The translations under genes and the position numbers were made by a program. The notes beneath the pieces are model-generated. The model searched no databases, was not told the origin of the DNA, and worked only from the letters and a program-made list of their open reading frames with translations. A stretch of DNA of 64,000 bases, taken from the NCBI GenBank assembly GCA_963742925.1, contig CAVUNV010000004.1, positions 531,171-595,170 of the forward strand, in the 5' to 3' direction. Below, piece by piece: positions 40,370 through 49,589 of this stretch; within the stretch, counting starts at the first letter, position 1, and the number at the start of each line of letters is the position of its first letter. The stretch comes from PALSA-612 sp963742925 (GTDB lineage: Bacteria; Actinomycetota; Thermoleophilia; Gaiellales; Gaiellaceae).

Positions 40370-41582
40370 TCAGCCGGTGACGTAGAACTGGCCGCTGCTG
40401 GTCGCCGACCCGGCTGGGGTGGTGACCTTCCATTTGGCGTAGCCGACCCCTGCGGTCGGGACGGTCGCCCTGATCTGCGTGCTCGAGAGCACGCTGTACG
40501 AGGCGGCCGGGTAATTCGTCACGCCGCGTACGAGCGCGACGGCGGTCGTCCCGGTGAAGTTCTTCCCCGAGATCGTGACGAGCGTCCCGTGCCGGCCGCG
40601 CGTCGGGCTGAAGCCGGAGATCTGCGGCGGATTCCCGCCGCCGCCACCGCCGTAGGTCTGCCGGCAGGCCGAGCCGTCGTTCGACCACTCCTGCTGCAGG
40701 AAGTAGTGATGGCTGTTGATCGTCTGGTTGTACTCGCCCCCGTTCGGGCCGGAGACGGCGCCGAAGTTCCACGCGCACTTGTCGCCGTTCTCGCGCCCTG
40801 GGAGTCGTACCAGGCGTTCAGCTGCGGTCGGTGATCGCCTCGTTGTGCTCGTGGCTGACGACGTTGATCGTCGGATCGGCGTGGTTAGCTACCGTTCGGG
40901 TACTGGCCCTCGTCGCAGCCGGCGCGGCGGCAAGGGCTGGTTCGCGTAGATTCGCGCCGAGCGTTCGAGGTGCCGTGGTAGGCGCAGTAGGCGGTGTAGG
41001 CGCAGCTGCTGCCGCTCGAGTCGAAGCAGCTGCCGACGTCGGCGGCGTGAACAGGAAGAACATGTTGCGTGCCGTTCCTCGCCCAGCCCTGTGGCTCCGA
41101 TCACGTTGTCGATCTCGGTCTGGATCTGGGCATCGGTCAGGCACTTGCGGAGCGCCGTTGTAGAGCGGGCACCCGCTGGCCGGGAACGCGTTCTGTCCGT
41201 GAACGAGCCGGCGAAGGTCGAGCTGTACTGGATGCTCGAGTACTGCGTGTCGCGTCGCGTACACGTTCGTCCACTTGCCGCTGTCGGCGGCGACGTCGGT
41301 GAAGTACTGGTTGATCGTCGTGTCGTAGCCGGCCGGGATCGAGTATCCGGCGGGCACCCAGTAGATCGCGTAGGTCTTGTTCGTCGTCATGACGGGCCCG
41401 CCGTGATTGATCAGCGGGATACCGGCGCCGGGAAGCTGCTTGCCGATCACCGGAACCACACCCTTGATGTGGCTGGGAGTCTGCGGCGCGGCCGAGGTGA
41501 CGGCGGATGCCGAGGCCGAGACGAGCGCGGCGACGAGTGCGAGCGCGCCGAGCAACGTCGCGAAGGCGAACGTTCGCTTCAT
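40370..41582 (-). pseudogene. Secreted EXORDIUM/PHI-1-like protein with IPT/TIG domain (several frame breaks)
   Basis: Secreted protein of about 400 residues. Start ATG 41582 with AAAGGA upstream; signal peptide (RTFAFATLLGALALVAALVSASA). Recognisable blocks: YAIYWVPAGYSIPAGYDTTINQ, YFTDVAADSGKWTNVYAT, FPASGCPLY, and the conserved INVVSHEHNEAITD, as in bacterial relatives of plant EXORDIUM/PHI-1 proteins. The last 95 residues (NPPQISGFSPTRGRHGTLV ... KWKVTTPAGSATSSGQFYVTG) are an IPT/TIG beta domain. The sense shifts frame several times between about 40.75 and 41.25 kb. Function unknown, presumably at the cell surface. Confidence 0.72.
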
Positions 41583-41733
41583 GCTTGTCCTTTCGTGCCC
41601 TCTGGGGCGATGCGAGGGGTCGACTGACGGAACAACTCTAGGGCGACGTATCGGCCCCTTGTTCGCCGAGCAGTACCGCGTTCCCTGGGTCGAGTGTCCC
41701 TCGTTCCCCGGGCCGATTCCCGGCTCCTCCGTG

Positions 41734-42522
41734 CTACGGACGGTAGCCGAGCCGGGCCGAGATCTCGGCTGCGGCACGAGTCAGCATCGAGCTCAGGCGG
41801 TCGACGAGGTCCTCGATCGATCCCGCCGAGCGGTGCACGGCGAGGTTGATCGCGGCGACGACCTCGCCGGTCTGCCCCCAGACGGGGACGGCGATCGAGC
41901 GCAGGCCGTAGGCGAGCTCTTCGTTGTTGACGGCGACGCCGCGGGCTCGCACCCGTTCGAGCTCCGCCGCGAGCGCACCGCTGGTCATGATCGTGTTCGG
42001 CCCGCGGTCGACGAAGTCGATCCGCTCGATCAGCGCCTTCTGCTCTGCCGCCGGGAGGTAGGCGAGCAGCACCTTTCCCATCGAGGTGCAGTAGGCGGGG
42101 AGCCGCGAGCCGACGTGCAGGGCCAGGTCGATCTCGCGCTGCCCGGGACCGGAGGTGCGGCACCGCTCGATGTAGACGATGTCGGCGCCGTCGAGGATCG
42201 CCATGTTGACCGTGCGGCCGGTCTCGTCGGAGAGCTGCTGGAGGTGCGGCGAGGAGATCTGGCGCAGCTCCATCGAGTTGATCGCCGAGAGGCCGAGGTC
42301 GAGTACGCGCGGCCCGAGCCGGTACTTGCGCGTCGCGGTGTTCTGCTGCAGGTAGCCGAGCCGGGCGAGAGTCGCGACGTAGCGGTGCGACGTGCTGCGG
42401 CTCAGGTCGAGCTCGCGGGCGAGCTCGCTGATCCCGAGCTCGGGGAGCTCCGGCTTGAACGCCGACAGGATGGCCAGTCCGCGCTCGAGGGACTGCGAGC
42501 TCGCTCTCGTGACCTCCTCCAC
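41734..42522 (-). CDS. IclR-family transcriptional regulator
   Basis: 262 residues. N-terminal winged helix-turn-helix (SLERGLAILSAF, LGISELARELDLSRSTSHRYVATLARLGYL) and C-terminal effector domain (GRTVNMAILDGADIVYIE ... YCTSMGKVLLAYLP ... AVPVWGQTGEVVAAINLA). GTG 42522 lies 7 nt after TACTAT with no Shine-Dalgarno. It is divergent from the aromatic uptake/catabolic operon; IclR members such as PcaR, PobR and CatR control such pathways, so it most likely answers to 4-hydroxybenzoate, protocatechuate or an adipate-type product. Confidence 0.9.
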   Translation of the reverse strand: MEEVTRASSQSLERGLAILSAFKPELPELGISELARELDLSRSTSHRYVATLARLGYLQQNTATRKYRLGPRVLDLGLSAINSMELRQISSPHLQQLSDETGRTVNMAILDGADIVYIERCRTSGPGQREIDLALHVGSRLPAYCTSMGKVLLAYLPAAEQKALIERIDFVDRGPNTIMTSGALAAELERVRARGVAVNNEELAYGLRSIAVPVWGQTGEVVAAINLAVHRSAGSIEDLVDRLSSMLTRAAAEISARLGYRP

Positions 42523-42529
42523 GTCCCGG

Positions 42530-42574
42530 ATAGTAGAACAGTGTCTTGACAAGTGAGAAGGAAGGGACGATAGT
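42530..42574. promoter_or_regulatory. Divergent promoter/operator region of the aromatic cluster
   Basis: Minus strand TACTAT (42535-42530) serves the IclR gene. Plus strand TTGACA (42546-42551), 17 nt, GATAGT (42569-42574) serves the transporter operon. The palindrome CTTGACAAG (42545-42553) lies on the plus -35 and is the natural place for the regulator to bind. Confidence 0.6.
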
Positions 42575-42606
42575 TTCGCGCTCTCGGTCGAGCGACAGGA
42601 GGAACG

Positions 42607-43954
42607 ATGGCTGAAGAGCCCCAGGTTGGCAACACCGGTCTCACAAGACGGGAAGTGATCAAGCGCGGAGGCGTCGGTGCAGGCGGATTGCTCGTTGCCG
42701 GCGGCCTCGCGGACAGCGCGTTCGCGAAGACGGTCAGGGTCGGCCACGAGGCCGCTCCCGAGGCCAATACGCTCAGGATCGGGTTCCTCAGCCCGCTGAC
42801 CGGCCCGCTGGGCTCCTTCGGCGAGGCCGATCCGTGGATCGTCTCCCAGTTCCGCAAGGCCCTGGCCAAGGGCGTCAAGATCGGCGGCAAGACCTATGCG
42901 GTCACGATCATCGCGAAGGACACGCAGTCCGACCCGGCCCGGGCCGGCCAGCTCGCGAAGTCGCTGATCAACGGCAGCAAGGTCGACCTGATGCTGTCGA
43001 CGTCGACGCCCGAGACGAACAATCCGATCGCCGACGCCTGCGAGGCCGCGGGTGTCCCGCAGGTCTCGACCGTGCAGCCGTGGGAGGCGTGGTACTTCGG
43101 TCGCGGCGCCAAGCCGGGCGGCAAGAACCCGTTCAAGTGGACGCATCACTTCAGCTTCGGCGTCGCCGACTTCGCCGGGGCGTACATCTCGCAGTGGAAC
43201 GGCCCCGTGAAGACGAACAAGAAGGTCGGTGTCCTGTGGCCGAACGACGCGGACGGCAACGCGATCAGGGCCCTGCTCGGGCCGGCGCTCACGAAGGCGG
43301 GCTTCACGATCGTCGATCCGGGCCCCTACGAGGACGGCACGACCGACTACTCGTCCCAGATCTCGAAGTTCAAGACCGAGAACTGCCAGATCTTCAACAC
43401 GTTCCCGCTTCCGCCCGACTTCGCCACCTTCTGGCGCCAGGCCGCCCAGCAGGGCTACGCGCAGCAGGTCAAGATCGCGCAGATCGCGAAGGCCGGCCTG
43501 TTCGCGTCGGAGATCGTGGCGCTCGGGAATCTGGGCTACAACCTCGCCACGGCGATCTACTGGGGCCCGACCTGGCCGTATCGCTCGGCCACGCTCGGCA
43601 TGAAGAACCAGCAGCTCGCGGCCGCCTACACGAAGGCGACGGGGCGGCAATGGCTCCAGCAGATCGGTGCCACGGTCGCGGTGTTCGAGGTCGGCCTGGC
43701 GGCGCTCAAGGCGAGCCACAGCCCGAAGAGCAAGGCGGCGGTGGCCAACGCGTTCAAGAGCGCTCGTCGTCTCGACGCCGCTCGGTGCGGTGAACTTCGC
43801 CAAGGGGCCGATCCCGGGTACCGTCGCGAACGGGCCGATCATCGGCTCCCAGTGGGTGAAGACGAGCGGCAAGTTCAAGGTCGAGGCCAGGGTCACCGAC
43901 AACCACGACGACAAGAGGGTGCCGGTCGCCGCGAAGCTGAAGCCGTACAGCTAG
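42607..43954 (+). CDS. ABC transporter substrate-binding protein, LIV/aromatic-acid type (frameshift near 43.77 kb)
   Basis: About 448 residues. Tat-like signal (TRREVIKRGGVGAGGLLVAGG), then a type I periplasmic binding fold (LRIGFLSPLTGPLGSFGEAD ... DTQSDPARAGQLAKSLI). The C-terminal part changes frame near 43765 and ends KVEARVTDNHDDKRVPVAAKL at 43954. Shine-Dalgarno AGGAGG. It heads the operon SBP-LivG-LivF-LivH-LivM and delivers the ligand; the downstream genes suggest 4-hydroxybenzoate or a related aromatic acid rather than leucine. Confidence 0.85.
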
Positions 43955-43965
43955 AAGCTGGGTCC

Positions 43966-44709
43966 GTGAGCGCATCCTCGGGGACGCCGCTGCTGGCAGC
44001 GCTCGGGGTTCGCAAGCGCTTCGGAGCGCTGGTCGTGCTGCACGACGTGGACTTCGCGCTCGGGGCCGACGAGGCAGTCGGGATCGTCGGCCCCAACGGC
44101 GCGGGGAAGACGACGCTGCTCAACGTCCTCGCCGGCTCGCTGCAGGCCACGAAGGGCTCGGTGCGCTTCCGCGATGCCGACGTCACCCCGGCGGGATCGG
44201 CCCAACGCTGCCGGCTGGGGATCGCGCGTGCACACCAGGTGCCGCGGCCGTTCAGCGGCATGACCGTGTTCGAGAACGTGCTCGTCGCGGCGACCACCGG
44301 CGGTGGGCACAAGGGGAAGGACGCCTACAGGCGATCCGTCGACGCTCTCGAGGTCTGCGGCATGCTCGGCGCCGCCAACCGCCGCGCGGAGACGCTCGGC
44401 CTGCTCGACCGCAAGCGGCTCGAGCTGGCGCGGGCGCTCGCCACCGACCCGGTCGTGCTGCTCCTGGACGAGATCGGCGGCGGCCTGACGGACGCCGAGG
44501 CGGGCGAGCTGGTGGAGACGATCCGCGAGTTGCGACGGGAGCGGATCTCGATCGTCTGGATCGAGCACATCGTGCACGTGCTCGTACAGGTCGTGACGCG
44601 GCTCGTGTGCATGGACGCCGGGCGCGTGATCGCCGACGGCGAGCCGGACGCGGTGATGGCCGACACCGCGGTGATCGACGCCTACCTCGGGAGCGGAGGC
44701 GGCTCGTGA
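43966..44709 (+). CDS. livG: ABC transporter ATP-binding protein LivG-like
   Basis: 247 residues. Walker A GPNGAGKTTLL, the LivG-type signature region LGLLDRKRLELARAL, Walker B VVLLLDEIGGGL and H-loop EHIVHV. Normal LivG has LDEP and LSYG at these places; here LDEI and LGLL are divergent forms. GTG 43966 lies 11 nt after the SBP stop; its end overlaps livF by GTGA. One of two ATPases of the aromatic/branched-chain importer. Confidence 0.88.
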   Translation: MSASSGTPLLAALGVRKRFGALVVLHDVDFALGADEAVGIVGPNGAGKTTLLNVLAGSLQATKGSVRFRDADVTPAGSAQRCRLGIARAHQVPRPFSGMTVFENVLVAATTGGGHKGKDAYRRSVDALEVCGMLGAANRRAETLGLLDRKRLELARALATDPVVLLLDEIGGGLTDAEAGELVETIRELRRERISIVWIEHIVHVLVQVVTRLVCMDAGRVIADGEPDAVMADTAVIDAYLGSGGGS

Positions 44710-45575
44710 GCCTCCTCGCCGTCGAGTCGCTCGACGCCCGCCACGGGCTCCTGCAGGCCGTGCGCGAGGTGTCGTTCGAGCTGGAGGAGGGCGAGACCCT
44801 GGCGCTCGTCGGGGCGAACGGCGCCGGCAAGACGACGCTGCTGCGCACGATCGCGGGCGCGCACTCGCCGGCGGCCGGACGTGTGGTCTTCGACGGGCGC
44901 GACATCACCTCCGTGCCGGCCTACCGGCGAGTCCGCTCGGGGATCACGCTCGTGCCCGAGGGCCGCCGGCTGTTCACCGGCCTGACCGTGGAGGAGAACC
45001 TGACGCTGGCCGGACGGGCGGGGCGGCCCGGGCCGTGGACGGTGGACGCGGTCCTCGACGTCTTCCCGATGCTCGCTCCCCTGCGCCGGAAGAAGGCGAG
45101 CAGCCTCTCCGGGGGCGAGCAGCAGGCGACGGCGATCGGCCGGGCGCTGATGACGAACCCGCGGCTCCTGCTGCTCGACGAGGTGTCGCTCGGGCTCGCG
45201 CCCATCGCGGTCGAGGGCGTCTACCGCTCGTTGCGGACGCTGATCGACGGCGGCGCGACGATCCTGCTCGTCGAGCAGGATCTCGCCCGCGCGATGGAGG
45301 TCTCGGACCGGATCGTCTGCATGCTGGAGGGCAAGGTCGTCCTGGAGGGGCGCGCCGGAGACCTGACCCGCGACCAGATCGTGGAGGCGTACTTCGGCCT
45401 CGGGCGGGCGGCACGGACGGGAGCGGCTACGGAGCGTCGCTCGCGTATGGCTCGCTCCCGTGGGGGAAACCATGTCCCCCACGGACCCCCTTCTTCAGAG
45501 GCCGATCTGGTTCGGGGAACCTCCCGGTTCCCCTGGGACCCTCCACATGCTCATAGGCCAGAGGCCGGCCCATGA
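44706..45575 (+). CDS. livF: ABC transporter ATP-binding protein LivF-like with C-terminal extension
   Basis: 289 residues, about 50 longer than typical LivF. Walker A GANGAGKTTLL, signature LSGGEQQATAIGRAL, Walker B LLLLDEVSLGLAP, H-loop VEQDL. The core ends near residue 238 (VEAYFGLG); the rest (residues 240-289) has no family match, is rich in Arg, Pro and Gly, and is encoded by two strong inverted repeats, so it may be a spacer that lost its stop codon. Overlaps livG and livH by 4 nt each. Confidence 0.88.
   Translation: MSLLAVESLDARHGLLQAVREVSFELEEGETLALVGANGAGKTTLLRTIAGAHSPAAGRVVFDGRDITSVPAYRRVRSGITLVPEGRRLFTGLTVEENLTLAGRAGRPGPWTVDAVLDVFPMLAPLRRKKASSLSGGEQQATAIGRALMTNPRLLLLDEVSLGLAPIAVEGVYRSLRTLIDGGATILLVEQDLARAMEVSDRIVCMLEGKVVLEGRAGDLTRDQIVEAYFGLGRAARTGAATERRSRMARSRGGNHVPHGPPSSEADLVRGTSRFPWDPPHAHRPEAGP
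45458..45533 (+). other. Two strong hairpins between the livF core and livH
   Basis: 45458-45484: CCGTGGGGGA / TCCCCCACGG, loop AACCATG. 45514-45533: GGGGAACC / GGTTCCCC, loop TCCC. They lie just ahead of livH and could stabilise the upstream mRNA or reduce permease expression. Confidence 0.6.
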
Positions 45576-46492
45576 GCATCTGGGTGAACCAGGTCGTCCA
45601 GGGCGTGCTGCTCGGCGGGTACTACGCGATCCTGGCCTCGGGCCTGGCGCTGCTCTTCGGCGTCATGCGGATCATCAACCTCGCCCACGGCGACCTGGCA
45701 GTCCTCGGGGCGTTCCTCGTACTCGTGTGCACCGACCAGGGCATCAACCCGTTCGTCGCGCTCGCGATCGTGCTGCCGGTGATGGCGCTGTTCGGCTGGG
45801 CCCTGCAGCGGACGGTTCTCGAGCGCAGCCTGCGGGCCGGGATGCTCATTCCTCTTCTGAGCACGTTCGGGCTGGCGATCGTGATCCAGAACCTGCTGTT
45901 CGAGAAGTTCGGCGCCGACCAGCGTTCGCTCGGCCCGAGCATCGGCACGCTCTCCTATTCGAGCTGGACGATCACGAACCAGATCTACATCGGAAAGCTC
46001 TCCGTGCTGATCTTCGTCGTCGCGGTCGCCGTCCTCCTCGGGCTCCAGCTCTTCCTCGCACGCACGTCGCTGGGGCGGGCGATGAGGGCGACGGCCGAGG
46101 ATCCCGACACGGCCGAGCTCGTCGGCGTCAACTCGCGCGCCGTCTACGCGGCCTCCGCCGCAATCGCGCTCGCGCTGGCCGGCCTGGCCGGCGCCTTCCT
46201 CGGGATGCGCTCGACCTTCGACCCGTACTCCGGATCGTCGCAGCTGATCTTCGCGTTCGAAGCGGTCGTGATCGGGGGCATGACGCTGGGAGGGACGCTC
46301 GTCGGGGCGATCGTGCTCGGCGTCGCGCAGACGGTCGGCAGCCAGATGGCTGCGGAGGGTTGGATCAAGGACGTCTGGGGCGGCGCCGGCGCCGGGGACA
46401 TCGTCTTCCTCGCCGTGCTCGCCGCGCGGCTCGTTCTCGCGGCACTCGACCAACGGGGCGGAATCCGCACCGTGCTTGGACAGCGAGCATGA
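45572..46492 (+). CDS. livH: Branched-chain/aromatic ABC transporter permease LivH-like
   Basis: 306 residues, eight or so membrane helices, with the family opening GVLLGGYYAILASGLALLFGV and INLAHGDLAVLGAF, and the EAA-like loop SLGRAMRATAEDPDTAELVGVN. ATG overlaps the livF stop. Forms the translocation path together with LivM. Confidence 0.93.
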   Translation: MSIWVNQVVQGVLLGGYYAILASGLALLFGVMRIINLAHGDLAVLGAFLVLVCTDQGINPFVALAIVLPVMALFGWALQRTVLERSLRAGMLIPLLSTFGLAIVIQNLLFEKFGADQRSLGPSIGTLSYSSWTITNQIYIGKLSVLIFVVAVAVLLGLQLFLARTSLGRAMRATAEDPDTAELVGVNSRAVYAASAAIALALAGLAGAFLGMRSTFDPYSGSSQLIFAFEAVVIGGMTLGGTLVGAIVLGVAQTVGSQMAAEGWIKDVWGGAGAGDIVFLAVLAARLVLAALDQRGGIRTVLGQRA

Positions 46493-46556
46493 GCCGTAGG
46501 CTCGACGGAGGCGAACAGGGAGCGGAGGTGTCGGCTTTGCCGGCGCCGGAGTGGGT

Positions 46557-47597
46557 ATGAGCGCCGTCGCCGAGCGGCCGGGCTTCTCCGTCCAGCGGTG
46601 GACGACGACGTCGATCGCGTCGAGCGTCGGCCTGGCCGGGGTGATCGCTGCGCTCGTGTTCGTCCCGGTCGCGCTGAGCGCGAACGCGACGGACAAGCTG
46701 ACGACGCTCTACGTCTACGTGATCCTCGCCGCGATGTGGAACGCGCTGGCGGGGTACGCGGGGCTGGTCTCGGTGGGCCAGCAGGGGTTCTTCGGTCTCG
46801 GGGCCTACGCGGCGGTCAAGCTGTCCGACTCCGGCGTCAGCGTCTACCTGGCGCTCGTGCTCGGAGCGCTGGTCGCGGGCGCCGTCTCGATTCCGACCTC
46901 CCTGTTCATGCTCCGCCTGCGCGGCGGCGAGTTCGCGATCGGCATGTGGGTGGTCGCCGAGGTCTTCCACCTGTACGTGAACGGCGACCGCTCGATCGGC
47001 GGCGTGACCGGCACCTCGCTGGATGCCCTCAACGCGTACAGCCCGGCCGACCGCCGCGACTACACCTACTGGCTGACGCTCTCGGTCATGGTCGTGCTGC
47101 TCGGGGTGCTCTTCGTGCTCCTGCGCAGCCGTCTCGGCGCCTCGTTGCAGGCGATCCGCGACGACGAGGAGGCGGCGCGCTCGGTCGGCGTGCGCGTGCT
47201 CTGGGGGAAAGGGGTCGTCTTCGTGCTGGCGGCCGTGGGCTGCGGCGCGGCGGGCGCGATGTGGCTCGCCTCGTTCCCGACCTTCCAGCCGAACGACTTC
47301 TTCAGCGTGAAGTGGACGGCGTACATGATCTTCATGGCGCTCGTGGGTGGGCTCGGGACGTTCGAGGGGCCGATCATCGGTGCGATCATCTTCTTCGTCA
47401 TCCAGGACCAGTACGGCGACCAGGGGGTCTGGTACCTCGTCGGCCTGGGCGCCGCGGCGATCGTGTTCGCGCTCGTGGTGCCGCGCGGGATCTGGGGCAC
47501 GATCGAGGAGCGCTACGGCCTGCGGCTGCTTCCGGTCGGGTACCGCCTCCGGCGCCTCGGGTCGGGGAGCGAATCGAAGGCGGAGGGCGCGGCATGA
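46557..47597 (+). CDS. livM: Branched-chain/aromatic ABC transporter permease LivM-like
   Basis: 346 residues, about nine membrane helices. Typical LivM blocks: ILAAMWNALAGYAGLVSVGQ, FFGLGAYAAVKL, and the EAA loop SRLGASLQAIRDDEEAARSVG. ATG 46557 is preferred to GTG 46551 two codons upstream, as GGAG sits at better spacing. The 64-nt gap after livH has no recognisable element. The stop overlaps the ATG of the alcohol dehydrogenase gene. Confidence 0.92.
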   Translation: MSAVAERPGFSVQRWTTTSIASSVGLAGVIAALVFVPVALSANATDKLTTLYVYVILAAMWNALAGYAGLVSVGQQGFFGLGAYAAVKLSDSGVSVYLALVLGALVAGAVSIPTSLFMLRLRGGEFAIGMWVVAEVFHLYVNGDRSIGGVTGTSLDALNAYSPADRRDYTYWLTLSVMVVLLGVLFVLLRSRLGASLQAIRDDEEAARSVGVRVLWGKGVVFVLAAVGCGAAGAMWLASFPTFQPNDFFSVKWTAYMIFMALVGGLGTFEGPIIGAIIFFVIQDQYGDQGVWYLVGLGAAAIVFALVVPRGIWGTIEERYGLRLLPVGYRLRRLGSGSESKAEGAA

Positions 47598-48697
47598 GGA
47601 TCACTGCCGCCGTCACCGAGCAGAAAGGCGCCCCCTTCACGCTGCAGGAACTCGAGCTGGGCGAGCCGAGGCAGGACGAGGTGCTGGTCGAGGTGGCCGC
47701 GGCCGGGATCTGCCACACCGACCTGATCTGCCGTGACGAGTGGTATCCGGTGCCGTTCCCGAACGTCTTCGGGCACGAGGGCGCCGGCGTCGTCGCGCGC
47801 GTCGGCGACGCCGTCACGGAGGTGAAGCCGGGAGATCGGGTGGCGATGTCGTTCCACTCGTGCGGGCACTGCCGGACCTGCCTCGGCGGGCGACCCTCGT
47901 ACTGCCACGCGTTCTTCGAGCACAACTTCGCCTCGACCCGGCCGGGTGACGGCTCGAGCGCCCTTTCCCGGAACGGCGAGACGATCCACGCGCATTTCTT
48001 CGGGCAGTCGAGCTTCGCGACGCACGCGGTCGCGAACGCGCGCAACGTCGTCCGGCTGGACGGGACCATGCCGCTCGAGATCGCTGCGCCGCTCGGCTGC
48101 GGCATCCAGACCGGCGCCGGCGCGGTGCTCAACACCCTGCGCGTCCCGGCCGGCGCCGCGCTCGCCGTCTTCGGCGCGGGCGCGGTCGGCCTGGCCGCGG
48201 TGATGGCGGGGGTGATCGCCGGCTGCGCGACGATCGTCGCCGTCGACCTGCGCGCGGCGCGGCTCGAGCTGGCCCGCGAGCTCGGGGCCACGCACGTCGT
48301 GGACGCGGGCTCCGAGGACGCTGTCGAGGCCGTCCGCAGGATTACCGGCGGCGGCGCCGACTTCAGCCTCGAGGCCACGGGTTCGCCTCAGGTGCTGCGC
48401 CAGGCGGTCGACTGCACGGCGCCGCTCGGTGTCTGCGGAGTGATCGGCGCGCCCGCGTTCGGCACGGAAGTGTCGCTCGACGTGAACACGATTCTGGTCG
48501 GAGGCCGCACGGTGCGCGGGATCGTCGAGGGCGACAGCGTCCCGCAGCTGTTCCTGCCGCAGCTCGTCCGTCTGTGGGAGCAGGGGCGCTTCCCCGTCGA
48601 GCGGCTGATGGCGCACTACGACTTCGACCGGATCGAGGAAGCCGTGGCGGATGCCGAGAGCGGCAGCGTGGTCAAGCCAGTCTTGCGAATGAGCTGA
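47594..48697 (+). CDS. Zinc-dependent alcohol dehydrogenase (aryl-alcohol type)
   Basis: 367-residue medium-chain dehydrogenase. Catalytic zinc ligands in GICHTDL and GHEGAGVV, structural zinc cysteines in SCGHCRTCLGGRPSYC, cofactor motif GAGAVGLAAV followed by an Asp-type beta-2 end (AVDLRAAR) that favours NAD. It is closest in look to benzyl/aryl alcohol dehydrogenases. It is in the operon between importer and CoA-transferase, so it may oxidise 4-hydroxybenzyl alcohol or a related alcohol feeding into 4-hydroxybenzoate (inference). Confidence 0.9.
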   Translation: MRITAAVTEQKGAPFTLQELELGEPRQDEVLVEVAAAGICHTDLICRDEWYPVPFPNVFGHEGAGVVARVGDAVTEVKPGDRVAMSFHSCGHCRTCLGGRPSYCHAFFEHNFASTRPGDGSSALSRNGETIHAHFFGQSSFATHAVANARNVVRLDGTMPLEIAAPLGCGIQTGAGAVLNTLRVPAGAALAVFGAGAVGLAAVMAGVIAGCATIVAVDLRAARLELARELGATHVVDAGSEDAVEAVRRITGGGADFSLEATGSPQVLRQAVDCTAPLGVCGVIGAPAFGTEVSLDVNTILVGGRTVRGIVEGDSVPQLFLPQLVRLWEQGRFPVERLMAHYDFDRIEEAVADAESGSVVKPVLRMS

Positions 48698-48708
48698 AAG
48701 GGGACCTG

Positions 48709-48738
48709 ATGCCGACGACAGACAGCGAGCCGTCCTGA
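48709..48738 (+). CDS. Nine-codon leader ORF coupled to the CoA-transferase gene
   Basis: ATG 48709 has AAAGGGG 6-7 nt upstream; it encodes MPTTDSEPS and its TGA shares a base with ATG 48738 (TGATG). The CoA-transferase start has no Shine-Dalgarno of its own, so ribosomes probably reach it by reinitiation from this mini-ORF. Confidence 0.5.
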   Translation: MPTTDSEPS

Positions 48739-49589
48739 TGATCGTTCCCCTCCGGGAAGCGATCTCGAAGCTCGTCCACGACGGCGACGTCGTCGCGCTC
48801 GAGGGGTTCACGCACCTCATCCCGAACGCGGCGGGGCACGAGCTGATCCGCCAGGGCCGGCGCGACCTGACACTCGTGCGGATGACCCCCGACGTGATCT
48901 ACGACCAGCTGATCGGCATGGGGTGCGCGCGGAAGCTCGTCTTCTCCTGGGGCGGCAATCCCGGCGTCGGCTCACTGCACCGGCTCCGCGATGCGGTCGA
49001 GCACGGCTGGCCGGTGCCGCTCGAGCTCGAAGAGCACTCCCATGCGGGCATGGCTGCTGCCTATGCCGCCGGGGCAGCCAACCTCCCGTTCGGCGTGCTG
49101 CGCGGCTACGCCGGAACCGACCTTCCGGCGCACACCAGGGTGGCCCGGGTGACCTGCCCGTTCACGGGCGAGGAGCTCTCGGCGGTGCCGGCGCTCCGGC
49201 CGGACGTCGGGATCATCCACGCCCAGCAGGCCGACCGCCGCGGGAACGTCCAGCTCTGGGGGATCAGCGGCGTGCAGAAGGAGACGGTGCTGGCAGCGGA
49301 GCGGTCGCTCGTCACCGTCGAGGAGATCGTCGACGAGCTCGAGCTGCGGCCGGGCGGCATCGTGCTGCCGGCGTGGGTGATCGGCGCCGTGTCGCTCGCC
49401 CCCGGGGGCGCCCACCCGTCCTACGCGCACGGCTACTACGACCGTGACAACGCGTTCTACGTCCGGTGGGACACGATCAGCCGCGACCGGGAACGTTTCA
49501 CGGACTGGATGCGGCGGCACGTGCTCGAGACCGCCGACGTGACCGAGTACCGGGCACGCGTGGCCGAGGCGACCGAGGTGGTCGCGTGA
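48738..49589 (+). CDS. catI: 3-oxoadipate CoA-transferase subunit A (CatI-like)
   Basis: 283 residues of the glutaconate-CoA-transferase-like family I. The opening ALEGFTHLIPNAAGHELIRQ, TLVRMTPDVIYDQLIGMG and LVFSWGGNPGVGSLHRLRDA closely follow CatI of chloroaromatic-degrading pseudomonads. With CatJ it moves CoA from succinyl-CoA to 3-oxoadipate, the last activation step of the beta-ketoadipate pathway. The GTG of the next gene overlaps its stop. Confidence 0.88.
   Translation: MIVPLREAISKLVHDGDVVALEGFTHLIPNAAGHELIRQGRRDLTLVRMTPDVIYDQLIGMGCARKLVFSWGGNPGVGSLHRLRDAVEHGWPVPLELEEHSHAGMAAAYAAGAANLPFGVLRGYAGTDLPAHTRVARVTCPFTGEELSAVPALRPDVGIIHAQQADRRGNVQLWGISGVQKETVLAAERSLVTVEEIVDELELRPGGIVLPAWVIGAVSLAPGGAHPSYAHGYYDRDNAFYVRWDTISRDRERFTDWMRRHVLETADVTEYRARVAEATEVVA

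Noticed and set aside
42607..47597. Leucine/isoleucine/valine uptake system
   Set aside because: The transporter family includes these, but the operon continues directly into aromatic catabolism, so an aromatic substrate is more likely.
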